From an uncultured Eggerthellaceae bacterium (GTDB lineage: Bacteria; Actinomycetota; Coriobacteriia; Coriobacteriales; Eggerthellaceae): a DNA stretch of 64,000 nt. Positions 49,499 to 58,493 of this stretch are shown here, piece after piece (the first letter of the stretch is position 1; every line of letters begins with the position of its first letter). The notes beneath the pieces were generated by a model. It did not search any database. It was not told where the DNA came from and saw only the letters and a list, made by a program, of their open reading frames with translations. The position numbers and the translations under genes were made by a program. Where the stretch lies: the NCBI GenBank assembly GCA_934617425.1, contig CAKTUD010000002.1, positions 186,001 to 250,000 on the forward strand, read 5' to 3'.

Positions 49499-49972
49499 AT
49501 GTTGTTCAAAAACATTTTGGTGCCCTACGACGGATCCGATCATGCCCAGCGTGCGCTCGCTATGGCGGCCGATCTCGCCGCCGATGCCCCCGACGCTAAG
49601 ATCAACATCGTCAACGTCATAGCCACGTCCGACTTTTCGCCGAAATACGGCAAGGGCAATCCTTTCTGGCATCCTTATGACAGTATGGACGAGGCGTCTT
49701 ATTCCAAGATGATTTCCGATGCTAAGCAAAGCGCCATCATCGATTTGAAGGCTGATCTTGCCCTTATGCTCGAAAAGCTTGGCGACAAGGCCGTGGTCGA
49801 CGTCATCACCAGCGCGGGAACGGGTGCGGGCGTCGTCGATTACGCCGCAGATCACGACTGCGATGTCATCGTCATGGGAAGCCGTGGCCTGGGCGGTATC
49901 CGTGGGCTTCTCGGCAGCGTGAGCTACTCGGTGCTCGGCGAATCCGATTTACCTGTGATAGTAGTAAAGTAA
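49499..49972 (+). CDS. Universal stress protein (UspA family)
   Basis: This 157-residue single-domain Usp has FKNILVPYDGSDHAQRAL at the N-terminus and the ATP-binding motif MGSRGLGGIRGLLGSVS near the C-terminus, matching G-2x-G-9x-G(S/T). It is therefore probably an ATP-binding type. A stretch of about 20 residues with YGKGNPFWHPYDSMDE lies between strands 2 and 3. ATG 49499 follows AGGAGG at normal distance. Monocistronic as far as can be seen. Confidence 0.9.
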   Translation: MLFKNILVPYDGSDHAQRALAMAADLAADAPDAKINIVNVIATSDFSPKYGKGNPFWHPYDSMDEASYSKMISDAKQSAIIDLKADLALMLEKLGDKAVVDVITSAGTGAGVVDYAADHDCDVIVMGSRGLGGIRGLLGSVSYSVLGESDLPVIVVK

Positions 49973-50099
49973 ATAGCCAGTTATTGTGTTGACGAATAAG
50001 AGCGTCATCTTTATGCTACTATTCGTTTGCTGAAACAAAGCCGCAGATAGATTGCGGCTTAAAACGAAATCGATGATATCAAGCAAGGATGTGATACCA

Positions 50100-50411
50100 A
50101 TGGCGCTGCCCCAGATGACCGACGAGCAAAGGGCCGAGGCTCTTAAAAAGGCCGCTGCAACCCGCGCGAAGCGTGCCGAGTACAAAGAGCAGATCAAGAC
50201 GGGCGAGCTTTCCGCCAAGAAGGCTTTCGACAAGATCGATGATCCTGCTTTGGGCAAGATGCGCGTGAAGCAGTTCATTGCGGCGTTCCCGGGTTACGGC
50301 AAAGTTACCACTGAAAAGCTTATGGCCGAGATCGGCATCGACGATTCTCGCCGTCTCACCGGCCTCGGCGATCGCCAGAAGGAAGCTCTCATCGAGGTTC
50401 TTGATAAGTAA
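50100..50411 (+). CDS. mihF: Actinobacterial integration host factor (mIHF-type)
   Basis: This 103-residue basic protein is homologous to mycobacterial and Streptomyces IHF, which is unrelated to the HU-like IHF of proteobacteria. Visible are an N-terminal helix (TDEQRAEALKKAAATRAKRAEYKEQ in parts) and the helix-turn-helix/H2TH-like part VKQFIAAFPGYGKVTTEKLMAEIGI. It ends in RRLTGLGDRQKEALIEVL. It compacts and bends DNA. The presence of this protein is one of the best pointers to Actinobacteria. AAGGATGTGAT precedes the start. Confidence 0.9.
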   Translation: MALPQMTDEQRAEALKKAAATRAKRAEYKEQIKTGELSAKKAFDKIDDPALGKMRVKQFIAAFPGYGKVTTEKLMAEIGIDDSRRLTGLGDRQKEALIEVLDK

Positions 50412-50435
50412 TCGCTCTTGCGCGATAGTCTATCG

Positions 50436-50463
50436 AACCGCGTCCTTGGGGCGCGGTTTTTTT
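50436..50463 (+). terminator. Terminator after mihF
   Basis: AACCGCG / CGCGGTT arms (50436-50442 and 50452-50458) followed by seven T. Confidence 0.88.
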
Positions 50464-50530
50464 CACCCAAACAGGGCAAGCGTGAAAAGGGATATAGAGC
50501 AAACAAAGCAAGATTAGCGGTGCATGCAAG

Positions 50531-51856
50531 ATGGGCGTGAAGGGTAAAACAGATAAGAAAGCTCAAATAGAGAAAAGGGAAGAAACGACGAAGCTCGGAG
50601 ATGCGAAGAAGGGCGCTCCAGCGCTTGAATCCATGTGGAACGCCTCGTTTGTCGCCCTTTTGCTCGTCAACTTCTTCCAATCGATGGGCACGCAGTTTGC
50701 GACGACCGTTATCCCGCTTTATGCGCGCGATATGGGGGCTGATGCGACCACGGTTGGTGTTGTGGTAAGCGCCTTTGCCATCACGGCGCTTTCGATCCGG
50801 CCGTTTTCGGGGCCGGCATTCGATAGTTTCTCAAAAAAGCGCCTTTATTTCCTTGCTTACGCCCTCAATGCGTTGGCGATGTTCCTATATGCGTTCGCCG
50901 CCTCGCCCGAGGCGCTGTTCGCGGTGCGTTTGCTGCATGGTATCGGGATCGGTTGCGCTGCCCCGCTGGGCATGGCCTTGGTGAGTCGTGTGGTGCCAAG
51001 CTCGCGGCTGTCTAGTGGCGTGAGCTTTTATATGCTCGCGTTTTCGGTGGCGCAATCGGTGGGGCCCGCCTTTGCCGTTTGGATGTCGGGCATGTATGGA
51101 TATTTCCCTACCTTCATTGCTGCGGGCTTATGCCTTACCGTGGCATGCTGCATCATCCCCTTCGTGAAGGTTAAGCCCGATGAGTATCGGCCGCCTTATA
51201 AAATCCGCTTCGATAGGATCTTCGCGAAGCAGGCGTTTGTTCCTGCCGCTTTGCTGTGCCTTATCGGTTGCGCTTTTTCGTGCACGGCATCGTTTTTGGT
51301 GATTTACGGAACCATGCTCGGCGTTGACGGTATCGGTTTTTATTTCACGGTGTATGCCGTTTGCCTGCTGGTCACGCGGCCGTTTTTCGGGAGGCTTTCC
51401 GACACTCACGGGACGAAGGTTATCTTGGTGCCGGCGTTTGTGGCGTTCGGTATTTCTTATCTGATCATCTCGCAGGCGACCACGCTTCCTATGTTCTTGC
51501 TGGCGGCTGTGGTCGGTTCGTGTGGATTTGGCATCTGCAACCCGCTTATCCAAGCGCTGGCATTGCGAATGGTTCCTGCCGAGCATACGGGCGCGGGAAC
51601 CAACACCACTTATACCGGTTTGGACATCGGCAATCTTTTGGGTCCGGCGCTCGCTGGTTTGCTCGTCGATATATTCATTCCCGTTGCCCCGAACGAAGCC
51701 ATGGCATATTCGTGGATGTGGCTATGTATGCTTATCCCTATCGCTTTGGCGTTGGTGCTGTATCTAACGCAAGTCAAGCGCATGGCTCGTTATGTGAAAG
51801 AAGCGGCGCATCACGAAGCCGCTCAAACGCGGGGGAGCGCTTCGGCGGAAAAATAG
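50531..51856 (+). CDS. Major facilitator superfamily transporter
   Basis: This 441-residue protein has about 12 membrane segments. The N-terminal cytoplasmic part is Lys/Glu-rich (residues 1-40). The inter-segment motif FDSFSKKRLYFLAY is a weak MFS motif A-like loop, and RLSDTHGTKVILVPAF gives the second repeat. Drug:proton or metabolite efflux is the common role in this subfamily; the substrate cannot be read. It has no co-directional partner; a bidirectional terminator follows. Confidence 0.87.
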   Translation: MGVKGKTDKKAQIEKREETTKLGDAKKGAPALESMWNASFVALLLVNFFQSMGTQFATTVIPLYARDMGADATTVGVVVSAFAITALSIRPFSGPAFDSFSKKRLYFLAYALNALAMFLYAFAASPEALFAVRLLHGIGIGCAAPLGMALVSRVVPSSRLSSGVSFYMLAFSVAQSVGPAFAVWMSGMYGYFPTFIAAGLCLTVACCIIPFVKVKPDEYRPPYKIRFDRIFAKQAFVPAALLCLIGCAFSCTASFLVIYGTMLGVDGIGFYFTVYAVCLLVTRPFFGRLSDTHGTKVILVPAFVAFGISYLIISQATTLPMFLLAAVVGSCGFGICNPLIQALALRMVPAEHTGAGTNTTYTGLDIGNLLGPALAGLLVDIFIPVAPNEAMAYSWMWLCMLIPIALALVLYLTQVKRMARYVKEAAHHEAAQTRGSASAEK

Positions 51857-51940
51857 CGATACCCGCGCCCAAATGCGGGTACTCTGGCGCATTGCGAAAC
51901 GAAACCCTGGCACGCTTTCCCATCGATTCGTTGCAAATAC

Positions 51941-51970
51941 GAAGCCGTCATCCTGGAGGATGACGGCTTC
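51941..51970. terminator. Terminator between MFS gene and mrp
   Basis: 13-bp perfect stem GAAGCCGTCATCC / GGATGACGGCTTC with loop TGGA. T-rich DNA follows on the plus strand (TTTCGTTTC); it may serve both converging genes. Confidence 0.8.
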
Positions 51971-52018
51971 TTTCGTTTCGGGATGATGCTCGTTGGTGGG
52001 ACGCGCGTGAGTTGGAAG

Positions 52019-52882
52019 CTACTCGGCGGCGTCTTTTTTGGCGGGGATGGCAAGAATCTGGTCAATCACCACGTCAAGTGCGCCTTCGACGTCGTAATCT
52101 TCGATTTTGCCTGCATCCACCAAGCTGGCGAAGCTCTGGTCGAGCGGCAGCTCAGCATGCGCGGGGATGCCGTAGCGCTTCGCCACCTCGGCGCCTTGCG
52201 GATTGCCGAAGATATAGTGCTTTTTGCCGCATTCGTCGCACTTGAAATAAGCCATGTTCTCCACCAGGCCAAGCACCGGCACGTTCATGGTGTTGGCGAG
52301 ATTCACGGCTTTGCCCACGATCATGGCGACAAGCTCTTGCGGCGCCGACACAGTCACGATTCCGTCAAGGTTCATCGACTGCATGACGGTAAGGAAGATG
52401 TCGGATGTTCCCGGAGGCATATCCACTAGCAGGTAGTCGATCTCCTCCCAATTGGTCTGGCCGAAAAACTGCTTGAGCAGCCCGGTGACGACAGGGCCTC
52501 GCCAAGCCACAGGCGCGTCTTCCTCATCGAGCATCAGGTTGGTCGAGACCACTTCGATGCCGCTTTCGGTTGCAAAGGGGATGATGCCATCCTTATCGCC
52601 CATCAAGCGACCATGAAGCCCGAATGCCTTGGGGATGGACGGACCGGTGACATCGGCATCGAGAATGCCCACCTTGTATCCGCGCTTGTTGAGCGCCGAT
52701 GCTAAAAGGCAGGTGACGAGCGATTTGCCGACGCCGCCCTTGCCGGAAACCACGCCGACGACGTGAGCCACGTGGGCGCGTGCTGTCGATGCCTCCTCGC
52801 GCTCGGTGCGCGAACCGCAGCCTGAGGTGCCGCAGCTCGAGCAAGAGCCGTTGCATGAGCTAGGATTTTGATTTTCTGACAT
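52019..52882 (-). CDS. Mrp/NBP35-family P-loop ATPase, iron-sulfur carrier
   Basis: This 287-residue protein has an N-terminal cysteine cluster (SSCNGSCSSCGTSGCGS), then a deviant Walker A VVSGKGGVGKSLVTCLLA. YLLVDMPPGTSD is the Walker B region. The metal-binding CDECG motif sits in the C-terminal half (YFKCDECGKKHYIFG). Family members carry or insert 4Fe-4S clusters. ATG 52882 with GAGAGG upstream is chosen over in-frame starts reaching to 53044. It is last in a minus-strand run of four genes. Confidence 0.92.
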   Translation of the reverse strand: MSENQNPSSCNGSCSSCGTSGCGSRTEREEASTARAHVAHVVGVVSGKGGVGKSLVTCLLASALNKRGYKVGILDADVTGPSIPKAFGLHGRLMGDKDGIIPFATESGIEVVSTNLMLDEEDAPVAWRGPVVTGLLKQFFGQTNWEEIDYLLVDMPPGTSDIFLTVMQSMNLDGIVTVSAPQELVAMIVGKAVNLANTMNVPVLGLVENMAYFKCDECGKKHYIFGNPQGAEVAKRYGIPAHAELPLDQSFASLVDAGKIEDYDVEGALDVVIDQILAIPAKKDAAE

Positions 52883-52916
52883 GAATAAACCTCTCTCGTC
52901 GAAGTTGTTGCCTCGA

Positions 52917-53549
52917 TTAATCGGTGCTCCTCTTTGCGTTTTGCGTCTCGCCCGCCGCATCGTCGGAAACGTAGATTCCTTCTTGCTTGAACACCGTTGC
53001 GAAGGTGCGGAAGAACACTTTCGCATCCAGTGCGAACGAAACATGCTTCACATAGTATACGTCCAGAGCGAGCCGGTCGTGCCACGGTAGTGAATTGCGC
53101 CCCATGACAGCCGCGTAGCCGGTGACCCCAGGCTTCACCGTGAGCTTGAGATGCTCTTCGCCGGTATAGAGTTCGGTTTCGCGGCGTAGATCGGGGCGCG
53201 GCCCGATAAGGCTCATATTGCCGATCAACACATTGAGGAACTGGGGAAACTCATCGATGCTTGTTTTGCGCATGATGGCGCCTACGCGCGTCATACGCGG
53301 GTCGTCTGCCCCGTTGTAGGTCGATCCGTCGTCCATAACCAGATCGGGCGCGTTCACCTTCATGCTGCGAAGCTTGTACATGATGAAATCTTTGCCGTCT
53401 TTGCCAACGCGCGGGGCGTTGTAGAACACGGGGCCTCCATCTTCCAGCTTGATAGCGATGCCGAAGATCAAGATGATGATTCCGACGGGAATCATCGCCA
53501 AGAGCCCGATGACGATATCGAGCGCGCGTTTAACGAAGCGTTGGTACAC
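52917..53549 (-). CDS. Polyprenyl-phosphate sugar-1-phosphate transferase
   Basis: This 210-residue initiating glycosyl-phosphotransferase (PglC/WcaJ type) has one hydrophobic N-terminal segment (ALDIVIGLLAMIPVGIIILIF in parts), then DGGPVFYNAPRVGKDGK, FIMYKLRSM, SIDEFPQFLNVLIGNMSLIGPRPD (in parts) and KPGVTGYAAV. It is the minimal single-helix form. Start GTG 53549 has GCAGGAG inside the end of the previous gene and is one base from its stop, showing tight coupling. It loads the first sugar of a surface glycan on the isoprenoid carrier. Confidence 0.92.
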   Translation of the reverse strand: MYQRFVKRALDIVIGLLAMIPVGIIILIFGIAIKLEDGGPVFYNAPRVGKDGKDFIMYKLRSMKVNAPDLVMDDGSTYNGADDPRMTRVGAIMRKTSIDEFPQFLNVLIGNMSLIGPRPDLRRETELYTGEEHLKLTVKPGVTGYAAVMGRNSLPWHDRLALDVYYVKHVSFALDAKVFFRTFATVFKQEGIYVSDDAAGETQNAKRSTD

Positions 53550-53550
53550 G

Positions 53551-54801
53551 TTACTTGACTCCTGCGTTTTCCAAGGCACGGTATTCGCGGGCGAAGACAT
53601 CGACGACGTAGTCGATGTCTTCATCGGTCAAAAGCGTGTGAAGCGGCAGCGTGATCTCGTTTTCGAATTGCGCGAGGGCGTTGGGGAAGTTCGCTATGTC
53701 GAACCCCATTTTCCTGTAAGCCGTCATCATCGGCAGCGGTTTGTAGTGGACGTTGGTCGCGATCCCCGCGTCTCCCATGCGCTCGATCAGCTGATTCCTG
53801 AAATCTATGGTTTTGCCGACAAGGCGGACGAGCATAAGATGCGCGCTCGACGCCCAGCCGCCCTGCTCGTCGCTGCCATAGTGCTCGATGATGTCGATCG
53901 GCAGCTTGGTTGCGTCAAAATTTGCCGTGTAGCGGTCGAATATCGCGCGGCGGCGTGCAAGAAGAGCGGGGTAGCGTTTGAGCTGGGCCGAGCCGACGCC
54001 TGCAGCGAGGTCGGTCATGTTGCATTTCCATCCGGGAAAAACGATGTCGTACTCCCAAGCCCCCGCTTTGGTTTTCGCCAGCGCATCTTTGTTCTGCCCA
54101 TGCAGCGAAAGAAGCATGATCTGCTTGTAGATGGCTTCGTCGTCCTGTGTTCCGGGGCGCCAAGTGAGAGCGCCGCCTTCCGCCGTGGTGAGGTTTTTCA
54201 CCGCATGAAACGAAAACGACGAGAAATCGGCGACGCAACCCGACGTCTTCCCATGACGAACCGCCCCCATGGAATGCGCGGCGTCGGCGATAACCGGTAT
54301 GCGTTTGTAGGCGGCCTGGATATCGTTTTGCGGTCGCCAGCTCTCGCAGCGCGAATCGATCGCGGCGAAGAGCGTGTCGTAGTCGACCATCTTTCCGCCC
54401 AAATCGACGGGGACGATCGCTCGTGTGCGCGGCGTTATGGCGGCAGCCGCCTTCTCGTAGTCCATCTCGTAAGAGCCGGGCGCGCAGTCGATCATCACGG
54501 GAGTTGCGCCTACGTGGCAGATGGCCGAAGCGCTCGCGGTGTAGGTGTAGGCGGGAACGATCACCTCGTCGCCGGGGCCTATTCCCAAAACGCGCAGGGC
54601 GCACTCTTCTGCGGCGGTTGCCGACGCCAGCGCGGCGGTTTTCGGCGTGCCCATGAATGCGGAGAGCTCGCTCTCGAACCGTTTCGTTTTAGGGCCGGTG
54701 GTTATCCAGCCGCTTTTCAGAGCCTCGACAACTTGGTCGATCTCGGCTTGAGTGATGTCAGGCGGGCTGAAGGGAATCTGTCGTTTTGCATTTGCGCTCA
54801 T
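53551..54801 (-). CDS. DegT/DnrJ/EryC1-family sugar aminotransferase
   Basis: PLP enzyme of 416 residues that puts an amino group on nucleotide-linked keto sugars. It shows IPFSPPDITQAEIDQVVEAL at the N-terminus, GWITTGPKTKRFE, the PLP phosphate region, VIADAAHSMGA, and the PLP lysine in FSFHAVKNLTTAEGG. With the sugar-phosphate transferase beside it, the set resembles the PglE-PglC pair making di-amino-sugar (bacillosamine-type) glycans. The acetyltransferase and dehydratase partners are not in this window. Confidence 0.92.
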   Translation of the reverse strand: MSANAKRQIPFSPPDITQAEIDQVVEALKSGWITTGPKTKRFESELSAFMGTPKTAALASATAAEECALRVLGIGPGDEVIVPAYTYTASASAICHVGATPVMIDCAPGSYEMDYEKAAAAITPRTRAIVPVDLGGKMVDYDTLFAAIDSRCESWRPQNDIQAAYKRIPVIADAAHSMGAVRHGKTSGCVADFSSFSFHAVKNLTTAEGGALTWRPGTQDDEAIYKQIMLLSLHGQNKDALAKTKAGAWEYDIVFPGWKCNMTDLAAGVGSAQLKRYPALLARRRAIFDRYTANFDATKLPIDIIEHYGSDEQGGWASSAHLMLVRLVGKTIDFRNQLIERMGDAGIATNVHYKPLPMMTAYRKMGFDIANFPNALAQFENEITLPLHTLLTDEDIDYVVDVFAREYRALENAGVK

Positions 54802-54841
54802 GGATGCTCCTTAGGATCTGGAATCGCAGGTGCGCGATGCG

Positions 54842-56212
54842 CTATTTAGTGAGATTGCGGATTAGACGCACGATGGCTAGATACGAATGGCTCTGGTCGA
54901 ACTGCTCGCGGGCGACCTCGCGTGCCCGAGCGCCCATGATGCGGCGTCTGTTGGGACGTTTTGCCAGGTCGATGATGCCGTCGGCGAGCGCTTCGGGGTT
55001 TTCGGCAATGATATTCGTGCCGAAGCCGTCGGTTTCAACTTTTAGGCGGAACTCGAAGCTCGACCCGGTGTTGATCATCGGTTTCCCCGCGGCAAGGTAG
55101 TCGCCGATTTTGGTGACTATGCTTTGAGCTGCGTCTTTGCGCAGCGAATTGATCGTGAGATCCGATGCGGCGAGGAATGCGGCCATAAAGCCGTATTCGC
55201 AATAGCCGAGGAAATCGACCGGGGCATCGAGATCGCCCGCCAGCTTTTCGAGCTGGGGACGATTGGGACCGTCGCCCAGGATCTTCACGCGCATGTTCAG
55301 GTTATTTGCATCGGTCGATTCGATTTCGTCTCGAAGCGCTTTCTCGGAGAGGCCCTTCTCGGTTGCGATGGCTCGCTTGTCAAGGAGGGCTGCCGCGCGG
55401 ATGAGCGTTTCGAGATCGTAGCTCGCGCCCAAGGTGCCCGCATAGGTTATCCAGAACTCGTCCTGCGGTTTTTGTATCTCTGACTTGTGCGCCGCCACGC
55501 CGTCGTCGAACTTCTTCAAGTCGTTGCCGACGTAGACGGTTATGCGGGGATAAGGCTTTTCGCGGTCCTTCTCGGGGCGCAAAGCGTATTCGTCCGAGGT
55601 GCCCACCGCGGCGGAAAGAAGCTGGTAAACGACATGGGCGTCGCGCTCAAACGGACGGAAGGCGATGTCGCTTACGACGGGGATGTTCAACACCATGCGC
55701 ATGGCCTCGGGCCACAGATCGTTGATATCGGCGACGTAGGGCACGCCGTGTTCATCGGCTATCTCGGCGCATACACGAGCAACGTCGTTGGGCGGGATCT
55801 CCGAGTAAATGAGGTCGTAGGCGCATGTCGGGTCTTCGAAACAGCGGCCGAAATATGCGCGCAGATTCTTTGCCGCTTGCGCATGGCTGCGGATACGTCC
55901 GAGGTCGAGATTCTTTTTGTAGCCGGGTTCGTCGATGAACACCACGTTGTAGGGAAGGTTTTGGTAACACGGCTTGCTTTTATCGCGCTGTTGCTTTTCC
56001 CAATGCTGGAACGACGAGGTTATGAGATCGACTTCGAAGCCGTGCTCGACAAGCATTTCGGAGAGCTTGCGAAAGCGCGTGTAGCCGCGCGTCTCGTCGC
56101 CAAGCTTCACGCCCATGGTCACGATGGCCAGGCGTTTTCTCGCCGTATCTGCGGGTTTGGTCATGGCGCGCGCCTCGGTTGGTCGGGTGGGGTTTTCGCT
56201 GTCGCTAATCAT
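54842..56212 (-). CDS. GT-B glycosyltransferase, family 4-like
   Basis: About 456 residues. The N-terminal Rossmann half reads RLAIVTMGVKLGDETRGYTRF, and the C-terminal nucleotide-sugar half has ITYAGTLGASYDLETLIRAA, KILGDGPNRPQLEKL and DYLAAGKPMINTG, the GT4 pattern. Start ATG 56212 is taken; ATG 56164 has a better GAGG upstream and is a real alternative. First gene of the minus-strand glycan unit (GT, aminotransferase, transferase, mrp), divergent from glnA. The sugar and acceptor are unknown. Confidence 0.87.
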   Translation of the reverse strand: MISDSENPTRPTEARAMTKPADTARKRLAIVTMGVKLGDETRGYTRFRKLSEMLVEHGFEVDLITSSFQHWEKQQRDKSKPCYQNLPYNVVFIDEPGYKKNLDLGRIRSHAQAAKNLRAYFGRCFEDPTCAYDLIYSEIPPNDVARVCAEIADEHGVPYVADINDLWPEAMRMVLNIPVVSDIAFRPFERDAHVVYQLLSAAVGTSDEYALRPEKDREKPYPRITVYVGNDLKKFDDGVAAHKSEIQKPQDEFWITYAGTLGASYDLETLIRAAALLDKRAIATEKGLSEKALRDEIESTDANNLNMRVKILGDGPNRPQLEKLAGDLDAPVDFLGYCEYGFMAAFLAASDLTINSLRKDAAQSIVTKIGDYLAAGKPMINTGSSFEFRLKVETDGFGTNIIAENPEALADGIIDLAKRPNRRRIMGARAREVAREQFDQSHSYLAIVRLIRNLTK

Positions 56213-56396
56213 GATTTCAGTGTAGCAAAGGCTATTTGAAGAAGTTCGCTTTTGCGTCTTCGTCGTTAAAACTGCATTAAGCGATTTCGTGGCGATGCGC
56301 GTTTGGATAAAATACCAATATATGTAATTTGAAGGGCGCTGAGTTGATTTGCGCACGGCAGCGCATCGAACGGCTAGTGTGCAGAAGGGTGATCGC

Positions 56397-57740
56397 ATGG
56401 CAATGACGCCTGAGCAAGATTTCGTGATGAAGACCATCAAAGGCCGCGATGTCCATTTCGTGCGATTCTGGTTCACCGATGTTTTGGGGAACATGAAGTC
56501 GTTTGCGGTGAGCCCCTCGGAAATCGGCGGTGCGTTCAGCGACGGCATGGGTTTCGATGCCAGCTGCATCGCGGGCTTTTCACCCACCGAGGAATCAGAC
56601 ATGCTCGCGTTTCCCGATCCGAGCACCTTCCAGGTTCTTCCGTGGCGTCCCGAGTCGAACGCCGTGGCGCGCATGTTCTGCGATATCCGTCGCCCTGATG
56701 GCCAAGCTTTTGAGGGCGACCCGCGCCATGTGCTGCGCAACATGGTGAAAAAGGCCGCCGATATGGGCTTTATCTACAATGTCGGTCCCGAGCTCGAGTA
56801 CTACTACTTCAAAGACCCCAACGGAACCGAGGTGCTCGACCACGGCGGGTATTTCGATCTCACCAGTCTCGATTCGGCAAGCGATTTACGTCGCGACACC
56901 GTGCTTTCGCTTGAGAGCATGGGCATCCCCATCGAATACTCGCATCACGAGAACGGCCCTTCTCAGCACGAGATAGACCTTCGTTACACCGACGCCCTCG
57001 ACATGGCCGATGCCGTGATGACGTATCGTTTGGTGGTGAAGGAAATCGCCGTGAAGCATGGCGTGTATGCGTCGTTCATGCCCAAGCCGTTGCAGGATGC
57101 GCCCGGCAACGGCATGCACGTCCATCAAAGCCTTTCGGACATGGATGGCAACAACCTGTTCTTTGATGCATCCGATTCCACGGGTTACAACCTTTCCGAC
57201 CTCGCCAAGCATTTCCTGGCGGGCATCTTGAAATATGCCCCCGAGTTCTGTTTAGTCACCAACCAATACGTGAATTCGTACAAGCGTCTTATCGCGCAAG
57301 ACGAGGCGCCTGCATTTTTGAGTTGGGGGCAAAACAACCGCTCGGCCATGGTTCGCATCCCGGGCTATCGCCCCAATCGCGAGGATGCGTGCCGCATCGA
57401 GCTTCGCTTGCCCGATCCGGCTGCCAATCCCTACCTGGTTTTCTCGGCTATGCTCGCCGCCGGCCTTGCAGGCATCGAAGAGGGGCTTATGCCGCCCGAC
57501 CCCATCGAAAGCCTCAACCTGTTCGAGCATTCGGAGAGCTGCCTTACCCAGCGCGGCCTGCGCAAACTTCCTGAAGATTTGGGCGAGGCCATCGAGTTGT
57601 TCGAGAATTCCGACCTTATGCGCGCAACGCTTGGCGATCACATCCATTCGTTTTTAGTGAAGGAGAAGAAGGCCGAGTGGATGGCATATTTGAGCAACGT
57701 CTCCCAATGGGAGCTCGATAGATATTTGGCGGTGTTGTAG
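56397..57740 (+). CDS. glnA: Glutamine synthetase, type I-alpha
   Basis: This 447-residue enzyme makes glutamine from glutamate, ammonia and ATP. It shows FWFTDVLGNMKSFAVSPSEI, VGPELEYYYF with metal-binding Glu residues, PGNGMHVHQSL, NRSAMVRIPGYRPN, and ELRLPDPAANPYL. It ends in VSQWELDRYLAVL; there is no adenylylation-loop tyrosine motif of GSI-beta enzymes, so feedback rather than adenylylation is expected. ATG 56397 follows AGAAGGG. Two bases separate its stop from the GlnR-like gene. Confidence 0.97.
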   Translation: MAMTPEQDFVMKTIKGRDVHFVRFWFTDVLGNMKSFAVSPSEIGGAFSDGMGFDASCIAGFSPTEESDMLAFPDPSTFQVLPWRPESNAVARMFCDIRRPDGQAFEGDPRHVLRNMVKKAADMGFIYNVGPELEYYYFKDPNGTEVLDHGGYFDLTSLDSASDLRRDTVLSLESMGIPIEYSHHENGPSQHEIDLRYTDALDMADAVMTYRLVVKEIAVKHGVYASFMPKPLQDAPGNGMHVHQSLSDMDGNNLFFDASDSTGYNLSDLAKHFLAGILKYAPEFCLVTNQYVNSYKRLIAQDEAPAFLSWGQNNRSAMVRIPGYRPNREDACRIELRLPDPAANPYLVFSAMLAAGLAGIEEGLMPPDPIESLNLFEHSESCLTQRGLRKLPEDLGEAIELFENSDLMRATLGDHIHSFLVKEKKAEWMAYLSNVSQWELDRYLAVL

Positions 57741-57741
57741 T

Positions 57742-58410
57742 ATGCGCAAGAAAGTCGTTTTCATTGCCGATAGCCTCGATAACGCGCATCGTTTCCAGCA
57801 GGTGCTCTCGGCGCTCGATGTCGAGGTTGCAGCAGGGTCTACTGTTCAGCTTGCCAAGCTTTTGAGTGTCGATGTTGCTCCTGACCTGGTGATATTCGAG
57901 GCACGCGGCAATGCGCGCACGTATCTGGGGCAGGTCGTGCAGCAAGTGGAGGATCTACCTGCGCCGCTTTTGCTCATCGTCAACGAGGACGAGTTGGAAT
58001 CCATGCAGTTCCCTGTTTCCGTTGCGGCGGATTTCGTTTTGCACGGAGCCTCCGTGGCCGAATGTAAGGCGCGCGTGAAGCGCCTTTTGACCGCGCAGGA
58101 AGAGCCCGCCGCTCTCGATTGCATCGTCGTCGATGGGCTGGTTATCAACTTAGCTACCTATCAGGTCACCATCAACGGCGAACCGATCGACTTCACTTAT
58201 CTGGAATACGCTCTGCTGTCGTTTTTGGCAAAGCATCCGGGGCGTACGTTTTCTCGCGATGCTCTTTTGCAACGCGTGTGGGGCTTCGATTATTATGGGG
58301 GCTCGCGAACCGTTGATGTGCACGTGAGGCGAATCCGCGCCAAGCTCGGCCCCGATTTGGCCGAGCGTCTGGAAACCGTGCGCGGCGTCGGCTATCTTTG
58401 GAATGCCTGA
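57742..58410 (+). CDS. glnR: GlnR-like OmpR-family regulator, atypical receiver
   Basis: This 222-residue protein has a C-terminal winged helix highly like actinobacterial GlnR: LLSFLAKHPGRTFSRDALLQ, RVWGFDYYGGSRTVDVHVRR and RAKLGPDLAERLETVRGVGY. The N-terminal receiver-like domain has Glu (residue 53 in APDLVIFEAR) where phosphorylated receivers have Asp, so control is probably not by a histidine kinase; none is adjacent. It starts right after glnA, so it is very likely the nitrogen regulator. The GlnR name is by similarity and context. Confidence 0.8.
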   Translation: MRKKVVFIADSLDNAHRFQQVLSALDVEVAAGSTVQLAKLLSVDVAPDLVIFEARGNARTYLGQVVQQVEDLPAPLLLIVNEDELESMQFPVSVAADFVLHGASVAECKARVKRLLTAQEEPAALDCIVVDGLVINLATYQVTINGEPIDFTYLEYALLSFLAKHPGRTFSRDALLQRVWGFDYYGGSRTVDVHVRRIRAKLGPDLAERLETVRGVGYLWNA

Positions 58411-58437
58411 TACGTGACGCGTTTTGATGCATGCACG

Positions 58438-58472
58438 ACGGTGGTTCGCTTTGCGGGCCACCGTTTTTTTTT
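58438..58472 (+). terminator. Terminator of glnA-glnR
   Basis: 12-bp stem ACGGTGGTTCGC / GCGGGCCACCGT (two G-T pairs) with loop TTT, then nine T at 58464-58472. Confidence 0.93.
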
Positions 58473-58493
58473 GCGTAAAGGAAAGGGGCTTTT

